From the NCBI RefSeq assembly GCF_902686445.1, contig NC_062222.1, positions 133,865,035 through 133,929,034 of the forward strand: a DNA stretch of 64,000 nt, in the 5' to 3' direction. The position numbers were made by a program, and so were the translations under genes. The stretch's first letter is position 1, and each line of letters starts with the position of its first letter. Of the stretch, positions 55,925 through 64,000 are shown piece after piece. This DNA comes from Sciurus carolinensis. Its lineage: Eukaryota; Chordata; Mammalia; Rodentia; Sciuridae. The notes beneath the pieces are model-generated. The model saw only the letters and a list, made by a program, of their open reading frames with translations. It was not told where the DNA came from and did not search any database.

Positions 55925-56145
55925 TAGACCCACAGCCTCGAGACACTGAGCTCTGCCAACACAAAGCAGAGGCTCCCCAGAGCCTCCAGACCATGCCTCC
56001 ACTCCAGTCTTGGGATGTCCTGTCCCAGCAGTGCCAGGCCAGGTTCTGGCCCACAGAGCTGTGAGCTAATAAGCGGGTGTCGCTTCCATCCTCTGACCTT
56101 CCAGGACTTGTTGCACAGCAACAGAAAACTGACTGGAGTCACAAT
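55925..56145 (+). repeat. MLT1E/F-type LTR, part 2
   Basis: 'tccagaccatgcctccactc', 'gtgagctaataagcgggtgt', 'gttgcacagcaacagaaaac', 'tgactggag', the 3' end of the LTR started at 55445. Confidence 0.65.
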
Positions 56146-56433
56146 TTAAGTCATGAGTGCACCCAACAGAAAAGTGGATGAGAACCTGAGGTGGAGGAGG
56201 ACCGGATGGGGCTCAGTGGCGCCTCCGCCATGTGGAGACTCAGCGCCGGTGACGGGCTTCTCTACTGACTGTACCTGGAGGCCTTTGCCTGTAGCTGCCC
56301 GCAGGAGCCTGCCATCTCTCAGCCCAGGGTTCTCCCCCGAGACCCATCTCCTTGCGGCAGCACAGCTTCTGCTCTGCTGGTCTTTCCTCGGCATCACTAG
56401 AGGTTGGCTTCCCCAGGACCCCACCCACTAAAT
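56146..56433. other. Unassigned GC-rich segment
   Basis: Opposed frames (56153-56431 plus, part of the 160-codon minus frame 56240-56722) without recognisable domains. The minus frame continues through a DNA transposon fossil, arguing against a gene. Confidence 0.4.
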
Positions 56434-56527
56434 GTCTACCACCAACCGTTGTGACAACTGGGAGCACCCTCTGGCACTTCCATTTGCCCCAGAGGGGACA
56501 AGAGCACTGTGGATGAGAACCAGTGAA
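56434..56527 (-). mobile_element. MER20-like hAT-Charlie fragment
   Basis: Reverse MER20 landmarks on plus: 'accgttgtgacaactggga', 'tggcacttccatttgcccc', 'gatgagaaccagtg'. About half of the 220-bp element. Confidence 0.6.
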
Positions 56528-56704
56528 GCTCCCTTCCACATTTGAACAAAGAGAACAAGAGACAGAGAGAGAGGGCGACTCGCAGTCCCTGTTGTCAGAG
56601 CTCCAGGCAGGATCACTGGAAGGCTGCTGTGCAAACCTTACTTGCACATGCCGTTTCAGCCACTGAGAAATGGTGCAGGACACTCCTGTCTCTCTCCTAC
56701 GCTT

Positions 56705-56970
56705 TTCCCAATGTTTGCTCAAACGTCACTTTGCACCCCCTTCCCCGTTCCCATCACTCAGTACTTTCTTGACTTAGTTTTTACATAGCACTTATTACCT
56801 TTCAAGACTGAGATTTGGGGGGATACGCTGGGGTCCATCTAACCTACAACCAGCCAGTGTGTTCCTGGAGAGAAGGACACAGTGCTTTGATTCCTGGTGT
56901 GTCCCCAGCACGTATACCACTGCTTGACACCTACTATGCACTCAGCACTGCTGAATGAATGAGTGAAGAT
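56705..56970 (+). repeat. L2 LINE 3' end
   Basis: 'gctcaaacgtcactttgcac', 'tttttacatagcacttatta', 'ggtgtgtccccagcacgta', 'actgctgaatgaatgagtg', the L2 3' end in order. Confidence 0.75.
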
Positions 56971-57095
56971 ATTCTAAGTATATCATGCAAGTCATTATAT
57001 TTTCTCCTTTTCCAAGAGAAAATAAATCTCGGCGTGTAGTATAATTGAATTTAATAATAATCATTTCAGAGGAACAAATGCAAAAAAATACAGCA

Positions 57096-57314
57096 GGCTG
57101 GGCACGGTGGCCCACGCCTGTAATCCCAGAGGCTCAGGAGCTGAGGCAGGAGGATTTAGAGTTCAAAGCCAGCCTCAGCAACTTAGCAAGGGCCTAAGCA
57201 ACTCAGTGAGACCCTGCCTCTAAATAAAATATATAAAATGCACTGGGGATATAGTGGTTAAGTGTCCCTAGGTTCAATCCCTGGTACCAAAAAAGAAAAA
57301 AAGAAGAAAAAAAG
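57096..57314 (+). repeat. B1-ID dimeric SINE with 13-bp target-site duplication
   Basis: Full dimer: B1/Alu-like half from 'ggctgggcacggtggccca' with the Pol III B box 'gagttcaaagcc', A-rich linker, ID-like half ('ctggggatatagtggttaag', 'tcaatccctggtacc') and a GAAA-rich tail. AAAAAATACAGCA flanks it at 57083-57095 and 57315-57327. Perfect flanks and an intact body suggest a fairly recent, lineage-specific insertion. Confidence 0.92.
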
Positions 57315-57327
57315 AAAAAATACAGCA

Positions 57328-58261
57328 AAGGGGTGTATAAAAATAGAGCAATTTCATTAAAAAATTCTGTGTTAGGTTTTATGAAACCAGGGAATGCAAT
57401 GAACAAATTCATTTATGTTCTCAATTTGAAATATTTTATTATTATATAAAATTGAGTCATAAGTTATGTTTTTTAATATAAATTAAATATTGACCAACTT
57501 AAAGGTGAACATATACAATAACATTTTTTAAAAATTGAAAATAAATTATGCATCTGCATTTTATCTTTTCTTTTTCCTTCTCTAGACTAACAAGGTCAAC
57601 AGCCAAGAGTTTTCTTAAAAGAGAATCATGGATTTTAAAGAATTTAACCCATGGCAGAGTGAATTTGATCTCTTTTTAACAATGTTATTTGTTAGACGTT
57701 AATATAGGTTCACTTCTGGAAATACAAAGATAAATTCAAATTGATAGTTGACACTGAGCATCTTACTGGCTGCAGGACAAGGTATGTAAGGAAAATAATG
57801 TCAACAATTGAGGGTATACATGGCTTGTCATACCAATAAACTAGGTTTGCCGTATGTCTTAGTCTTAAGCATTTGAAGAGAAAACATTTAACTAGATCAC
57901 TTCATTTTTTTGATAAAAGTCCTTACATAAAAATAGAAAATAGAAATAATACAAAGTTTTTACAGTCTATTTCTCTTTACAGGAATTTCAAGTTTATTTC
58001 AAAAGGTTATTGAAACTGTAGTAACTTGCCATGAAATTCATTGGCATTAATGTTCATGTTCATATGGGTCTTTTTTTCTTATAAGTGAAATGATTTTTCC
58101 CTGAAAATGGAAATGGTATGAATACATAAGTTGGCTGACTTTCAGAGTATTGTAATCAAAAAGTTCAGTGTTAAATTGAATACAGTTGTATTCAAATGTA
58201 GTACAGATTTTACAGAAAGTGATTTCAACATATTAGTAATATGTTGGTTTTTTCTAAATAT
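57328..58261. other. Unassigned AT-rich DNA with copy 2 of a diverged repeat
   Basis: Contains 57562-57656, the counterpart of 55811-55902. Otherwise unrecognised. Confidence 0.4.
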
Positions 58262-58480
58262 CTGCTTTTAAAAAATATTTATTTGTAATTGACAGATACT
58301 AATTGTACATATTTGTGGAGAGCAGTGTGATGTTTTGGCAGTCATGATCAGTTCAGGATATGTTGCTTATCCATCACCCCATCATTAGTCATGTCTGTCT
58401 TTTGAGAACACTCAGAATTCTCTCTTCTAGGTATTTGGATTTATATGATACAATATTCTATTACAGACAGTGTCTGGCCA
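58262..58480 (-). repeat. L1M-type 3' UTR fragment
   Basis: 'tatttatttgtaattgacag', 'ttgtacatatttgtggagag', 'agtgtgatgttttggcag', 'cttatccatcaccccatc' follow the reverse of an L1MA/MB 3' UTR. Confidence 0.7.
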
Positions 58481-59689
58481 CCAACCTAACATTCACTTGA
58501 ATTGTTATGACAATAAATTAATACTGAAGGTCACAACACTACACCACCCTGGGAGCATTCACCATGTGTACCTGAAAGGAAAAGGAGAGTCTTTTCCAAG
58601 TAATTTAATTTAAAAAATTGGGGATTGATGCCTGCCAAAGAAAAGTGGCTTATATTCCATACTCCAGCATCATCTCATGGTGAAAAATGGTAAGGACCAA
58701 TTAAAAACTTTATTAATTTGATTAAGGTACTGGGTAGCTTACTGATTGAAATGGGCGTGGAAATATCCATTGTTCCTAAAGGAATAGGACTGATGAATTT
58801 ATGGAATTAAAGGTGAACATTTGCATACAGCAAATCTGAAATCTATAGAAGAACCAGTCAGGAAAATAAGACAGCGAGACGGGGTCTGGGTTAGATCTGG
58901 GTCTCAGTGTCATACGTTTGCTGCGTGGGATCATCGATGCTGAGCGTCTGCCTTTTGCAGGCCTGGGGCTCATTAATTTTTTTCTCTCTCACTAAGAGAA
59001 CCCCATGAGAGATGATCTAGAGGAAAATACTAGCAAAATAAATATCTGGGCCAGAAAGCTGTGGGGAAGGAAGGGGAAAGAAGACAGATGCCGCGAACAG
59101 TGCGCGCCGCAGAGAAGGAGCACGACCCACTAAAGAAGAAGAAGGGACGGGTAGGAAGCCCAGCTGAGCCCTCCCCATGGAGCACCGGGACAGGAGGGGA
59201 AATTCAGCAAATCGAAAGGCTATTTTAAGCTGAACATTTAAAAGCCCGGGCGAGAGAGTTTCTTGAGGAGCTAGGACAGAGACACAGGGCTCTGGGGCTC
59301 CTAGGGAAATCTGCCCTCAGGAATCTGCGGGGTGCTCGGTTCCCCGGTGGAAGAGGTGAGGGGCCTTTCCTTGGAAGGGCATGGCAGGCCCCAGGGCACA
59401 CTGGGGAAGAGTTAGGGCACCGGCTGCAGCCCCAGGACTAGGAGCTCTTGCCTGCTCCTGAGAGAGCAGCTGAGTCGCCTAGAAAGGCATGCTGGGCAGC
59501 AGGCCCCAGAGTCAGGAAGGACAACAGGAAATGGAAAACTAGAGGCTTTGGAGAAGTAGAAAGGCATCTCAAGGCATTTTGAAGACACCAGGCCATCGGG
59601 ATCAGGCCATGTAAATGTAGACCTGGAAGGATAAGGGCCCACAGTGCTTCCTGTGGGCCGGTCCTGAGGGTCCACCTCTGTCAGCTCCT
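58481..59689. other. Unassigned, GC-rich after 59030
   Basis: CpG is locally frequent at 59089-59130 but the patch is too short to call an island. No gene recognised. Confidence 0.4.
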
Positions 59690-59870
59690 CTGTAAATTCC
59701 CACAACACTCTGATAAGGGGAGGACCACCTTTAATTCTTTCTTTGGAGATGAAGAAATCTGGACACTGGGAGCAAGTAACTTGCTTAAAGTCACACACTC
59801 CATCAAGACAGGCTTCAAAGGTGGCACCGTTAGCCACTGTACTATAAAGCCAAGTGAGACCGAGTCCACA
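59690..59870 (-). repeat. MIR SINE
   Basis: Reverse MIR on plus: 'ctttctttggagatgaagaa', 'gggagcaagtaacttgctt', 'aaagtcacacactcc', 'gccactgtactata'. The longest open frame of the window (191 codons, minus, 59412-59987) runs through it, which argues against that frame being a gene. Confidence 0.7.
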
Positions 59871-60117
59871 GGGCAAGTCAGTCACCCGCCCCGTGCTCGC
59901 AATGCGTGGGGCAGAATTAAACTCTATCAGGAGAAAGCTCCCACTGAGATAAATCATGTATTCCAGAGCACTGGACCCGGCTGACATGATGGAAGTCCGA
60001 GATGGTCTCTTCTAGGTGTGGCAGACCTGGTGGCTAACCCTGAATCCAATCCCTCCTTATCCTCTTTCTAGCCTGAGTTGGTCAGGTGACACAATTCCAA
60101 CCAATGAGATTCAAGCA
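59871..60117. other. Unassigned
   Basis: No feature recognised. Confidence 0.45.
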
Positions 60118-60260
60118 ATTCTTTTCTTTAATTAATTTATTTCATTTTGCTTTGTTATCATTATTTTATTTCAAAAATATTTAACTGACAAAGAAAGTTG
60201 TATACATTAAGCTGCACAACATGATGATTTGATTACATTTATATTGTATACAGGGAGGAC
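60118..60260 (-). repeat. L1M-type 3' UTR fragment
   Basis: 'aaatatttaactgacaaaga', 'aagttgtatacattaagc', 'aacatgatgatttgattac' match the reverse of an L1M 3' UTR. Confidence 0.6.
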
Positions 60261-60896
60261 TGTAGAGGTGTTGGTTAGAGGGTGGAAGCAGTAAAATTCT
60301 GGTTACACCTTCCAGGAAAGATCTCACTTGCCTAACAGAGTGAGAAACTCAAGTGGTGTGCCCTTCCATGAGGTGCTCTCTTCCCTTCTCCCTTCCTGGA
60401 ATATAAGATGTCCACGGGGGCAGCAGCCTTTCAAGAATCATGAGGAAAGCTACCAGCTAAGGGTAGAACCCCAAAAGCACAAGGGACCCTGCGCCCTGAC
60501 AGCCCCTCCAGCCCCTTCTCTAGGCCTGGACGGGCCACTTCCCGACCTCTCATTTGGGAGACAAAAGAAATACTGTCCTTTTAGGGAAAACAAAAGAGTA
60601 TGAGTTCATTTGACTATTTATGCTGATCATTCTCTTCTCTGCCCCTCAAAATCTCTGTACATTTTCAATGACTACAGTCTCCAAGGGCAATGTTCCAATT
60701 CTGAGTAGTTTTCAGTAGCCTCTAGAATCTGGCTCTCTCCAGCTGCCCTGGGCAGGTCAGTGGGTCAAGTCTGTGGTCTGGCCTCTGCTCGCCTCCACGG
60801 GCTGCCTGGTTGCAGTGGCTGGAGTGTGCTCCCCTCTCCCACGCCCAGCGTAGGCATGGGCATGTCGTCTTCCCCTTTCTTACCTCCCTAGCTTTA
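60261..60896. other. Unassigned
   Basis: No feature recognised. Confidence 0.45.
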
Positions 60897-60973
60897 TTAA
60901 AAAAAAAAAAAAAAAAAAAAAGCGCGAGATCTGAAGAAGAAGAAGAAGAAGAAGAAGGAGAAGGAGGAGGAGA
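60897..60973. repeat. Poly(A) then (GAA)n/(GGA)n
   Basis: About 23 A, a short CpG-bearing spacer, nine GAA units and GGA units. Possibly the expanded tail of a lost SINE. Confidence 0.9.
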
Positions 60974-61144
60974 AATTATTTAGGGTTTTTATAAAAAGAA
61001 ACAGTCTATTTTAAACTTTCAGTATGAATAGACTGTTTAATGTTTTCCTTTTTTTAATTAATTTTTAAACAAAAAAATGATCTGAGAATAGAAAAAGTTA
61101 TTGAAATGAAGGAAACTCTTTAAGATTATGCAAATAGTAGAAAT
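60974..61144. other. Unassigned AT-rich DNA
   Basis: Nothing recognised. Confidence 0.5.
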
Positions 61145-61305
61145 CTGTGCTTCTCAGCGTAGGGTTCCCTGAATTGGCATCACCTGGAAACTGGTTAGGA
61201 ATATAGGTTCTCAGGCCCATCCTCACATGCACTGCATATGAAGTTTTGGGGATGATCCCAGTAATCTGTGCTGTGCTGACTCCTCCGGACCCTCCTGATG
61301 CCTGT
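61145..61305 (+). mobile_element. MER5A-type element
   Basis: 'gtgcttctcagcgtagggtt', 'ttggcatcacctggaaact', 'ggttaggaatataggttctc', 'aggcccatcctcacatgc'. Similar to 12762-12930. Confidence 0.7.
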
Positions 61306-61419
61306 TCCAGGGAACCCGTGCTCAGGCCTGTGAGCTCTGCAATCCTGTCCCCTTTGGTATGGGCACTGCAGACATTCACCTACTGAAATGGAAGCCCCTC
61401 AACAGCAAAGTTGGAGTCT

Positions 61420-61604
61420 TTTCTTTTGTTACCAGGGATTGAACCCAGGGCGCTTAACCACTGAACCACCTCCCCAGCCCTTCTCATTTTTTACTTGCGA
61501 CAGGGTCCTGCTAAGTTTCTGAGGCAGGCCTTGAGCTCGTGATCCTCCTGCCTCAGCCTCCCAACTCCCTGGAATTACAGACGTGTGCCTCTGCACCTAG
61601 CACT
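61420..61604 (-). repeat. B1-ID dimeric SINE (minus strand)
   Basis: Reads in reverse: 'accagggattgaacccaggg', 'cttaaccactgaaccacct', 'ccccagccc' (ID half), then 'tgatcctcctgcctcagcct', 'cctggaattacagacgtgtg' (B1 half). Possible 6-bp duplication GAGTCT at 61414-61419 and 61605-61610. Confidence 0.88.
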
Positions 61605-61777
61605 GAGTCTCCATTGTCTAGTCTCTGTTCGTAATAGTGTGCCTCACACAAAGAGAAGAGTGAATAAAATTTTCAGGCCAATAAACACGTGAGAGAATGA
61701 AGATGGTGATACCTTATTTTTGAAGCAAGCTGAAATAAAGGCAGCTAATTCATTTAATAATTATAATAGTACCTCCT

Positions 61778-62215
61778 CATCTGTAGCTTTGCTTTCCTAT
61801 GGTTTCAATAACCCCTGGCCACATGCAGTCCAAACATAAAACGGAAAATTCCAGAAATAATTCCGAAGATTTTAATTGCACACCAATATCAGCAATGTGA
61901 TGAAATCTTGCACCACCCCAGACTTCTCTGTTCCATCCATGCCAAGAGGCACCTCTGTCCAGTGTATCCATGCTGTGTACACTGCGTCCCGTTAGTCATT
62001 TAGGGGCCACCCGTTATCAGACCAACTGCCAAAGTATCAGAGTGCCTGTGTTAAAGTAGCCATTATCTATCTTACTTTTAAAAGGCCCAGAAGCATAAGA
62101 GCAGTGGTGCAGGCAACTCAGATATGTCAGAGAAGAGTCATAAAGTACTTCCTTTAATTGTACACCTACAATTGGTTTCTGTGTGGGGCGTTTAAATTCA
62201 TCTTGTTTGGTATAG
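61778..62215 (+). mobile_element. Tigger (pogo-like) DNA transposon 5' fragment
   Basis: Tigger-like 5' region: 'aaacggaaaattccagaaat', 'gcaatgtgatgaaatcttgc', 'gttagtcatttaggggcc', 'cgttatcagaccaactgcc'. At about 62080-62155 the start of the transposase frame is still visible ('gcataagagcagtggtgc', 'gatatgtcagagaagagtc'), but its ATG has become AAG and the frame is soon lost. Inactive relic. Confidence 0.75.
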
Positions 62216-62864
62216 ATATCAAGTTCTCTCTGTAACCGTCATAGAAAAGACCAGCAGTTCACCTCTGGCCTACAGTGCCATTTCTGCCACAGTTAAATCC
62301 CCCATGTTTGTGGGAAGCAGAATAGAATGGTCAGCATCTAGGCTTACAGTGTGCCCTATTGCAAATGTCCTGTTGCAACAACGACCCAGTGCCCTAAGTC
62401 CTTCTCATCTGGAGAGTGAGAGCTCATGGCTCTTCTGGAGGGCGTGGCTGGCATTAGCCTTTGAAGTTCCCTATGAATTCTAGAATCATCTCGTCAGGTT
62501 ACAAAGTAATTTGGTTAGGAATAGCATAATAAATCAATTTGGAGAGAGTTGGTATCTGTACATACTGACTCTATGAATCTATGAACTTAATGCATTATCT
62601 CCTTTTTTTGTCTTCTTTAATACATTTGATTAGAGTTCTGCGAGTGCCTCTTTGAAGCAAATATGCATGACTTTATCATATATATTCTTAGGCAATTGTA
62701 TTTTTATGCTAGTGTAAATTATTAAATTTGGCTTCCATATGTTGTTAGTAGTAAATGAAATTATAACTGATCTTTATATTGGTTTTTTATCTAGCAGTCA
62801 TGTTAAATTCTTATTAATGCTAATACTTTACCTAGAGTTTTTCAATATTTGTAGTAATGTGTTG
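62216..62864. other. Unassigned
   Basis: No feature recognised, AT-rich after 62500. Confidence 0.45.
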
Positions 62865-63365
62865 GTGTATAAGAAATTATCCCCACACCCAGTAGCTTAA
62901 AGCAATAATAAACATTTATCACCCATGGTTTCTGCAAGTGGGGAATTCAAACAGGAATGGTTGCCTGTCTGTTTAATGTCTTCAGCTGGGAAGCTGGGCA
63001 CTGGAATCATCTGAAGTCTTTCTCACTTGCCAGCAGTTGATGCTGACTATTAGCTAAGAACTTAGCTGCAGCTCTCCACTAGAACATCCCCGTGTGTCCT
63101 CTCCAGGTGTTCTGGGCTTCCTCCCAACATGGTGGCCATGTTCCAAAAGTCAGTTATAAAGAGAAAGAGAAAAAGAGGGTCAGAGCATGACTTCTTCTGG
63201 ATTCTGTTGGTGTGGGCTGTCATAAATCCCATCCTATATTCAAGGAGAGGAAGCACAGGCAACTCCTCTCAGTGAGAGAAGTCTCTGAAATACTTTGCAT
63301 AGCATCTGAGATACTAATGGGGTCATGTTGAAATATACTATTTGCCACAATAATGTGCATGCAGA
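62865..63365 (-). repeat. MLT1J/K-type MaLR LTR
   Basis: Reverse landmarks: 'cagtagcttaaagcaataat', 'gtttctgcaagtggggaatt', 'ctgggcactggaatcatctg', 'tcctcccaacatggtggcc', 'gagagaagtctctgaaat', 'gccacaat'. Near full length. Confidence 0.65.
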
Positions 63366-64000
63366 AATTATCTGCAAATAATGACAATTTTGTTTCTTCT
63401 TTTACAATCCTTATTTATTTATTCTTTTCCTAGCCATACTATAATACCAGGTAACTTTAATAACATGCCAGACAGAAAGGGTAAGAGATAAAACTATTTT
63501 TCCATCACAAAGGAAAATGCTCTTAAACATTTCATCATTAATATCATTCTGCAGGTTTTTACAGAAGTACATGTGATACCTATGTCCCTCATGAAGAAGG
63601 ATTTGCCGCCACACTGTGAGAACTTGTTCAGCAGACATCCACCAGTTCAGGGTCTACCTAGTTGCAGAGAACTGTCCCAGCTGAAGTCCTGAAGTTACAC
63701 CCTGTCCTAGACAGCCCATCTCTGGAGAACATGCAAGGTGGAAGAGGGAAGGAAGACTTGCTATCTGGGCTCAGCCGAGAGTTCTCTAACAGGAGCTTCT
63801 AGCTCCAGAATGCCTCACAGACACTGAATCTTCTGAGGCTTGATGGGTCTGTGTCAAAGCTCACTGCTTCCTTGGACAATCCAGCTTCCCTGCCAAGTGT
63901 TGGTACCCTGCAGCAACCTCAGCACCTGCTTTCAGAAAACCCATTTACAACTGTTGGCACAGGAGTGGAAGGATGAGGTAGGCAGTGAGAAAGGATTTTG
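63366..64000. other. Unassigned
   Basis: No repeat or gene recognised to the window end. Confidence 0.45.

Noticed and set aside
56240..56722. 160-codon minus-strand frame
   Set aside because: Overlaps a MER20-like fossil, with an opposed frame of similar openness.
59412..59987. 191-codon minus-strand open frame, the longest in the window
   Set aside because: It runs straight through a MIR SINE (59690-59870) and shows no domain or repeat-free coding stretch. GC-rich context makes such length plausible by chance.

Overview
This 64 kb window looks like non-coding DNA from a placental mammal, most likely a sciuromorph rodent (squirrel, marmot or ground squirrel). The lineage clue is the SINE set: dimers of a B1/Alu-like left half and an ID-like right half (46962-47136, 57096-57314, and 61420-61604 on the minus strand), plus single ID-type tRNA-derived SINEs (3730-3801, 10571-10745). 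Such B1-ID dimers are known from squirrels and dormice. All family names here are matched from memory of consensus sequences, without a repeat-masking run.

I find no protein-coding gene I would defend, and no rRNA, tRNA, CRISPR array or prokaryotic signal. Nearly all long open frames lie in transposon fossils, simple repeats or GC-rich patches. Two short segments with good splice-site consensus (5688-5778 on plus, 33073-33150 on minus) are reported as exon candidates only.

Layout. 0-5.5 kb: MIR, a minus-strand L1M fossil, then a plus-strand L1M 3' region split by an ID SINE. 5.6-8.4 kb: exon candidate, a solo ERV1-like LTR with recognisable TATA and poly(A) signals, an MLT1 LTR, and a rodent-type MaLR LTR. 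9.5-10.9 kb: a long minus-strand L2-type LINE split by an ID SINE. 11-17 kb: mostly unassigned, with MIR, MER5A and microsatellites. 17-21 kb: MLT1, L1M and L2 fossils. 22.9-27.5 kb: two L1 insertions of one subfamily, both with 5' inversions, the second with a perfect 13-bp target-site duplication. 28.5-30.6 kb: a heavily decayed L1M ORF2. 31-34.2 kb: AT-rich, largely unassigned, with a near-identical 98-bp direct repeat. 34-44 kb: scattered MLT1 and L1M plus unassigned DNA. 44.6-56.1 kb: dense MaLR LTRs, several nested, with a small CpG-rich patch at 45.6-45.9 kb. 56-64 kb: MER20-like, L2, B1-ID SINEs, MER5A, Tigger and MLT1J-like fossils.

The main value of the window is its insertion history: nested LTRs, twin-primed L1s and local duplications. 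I see no coherent new system of genes.
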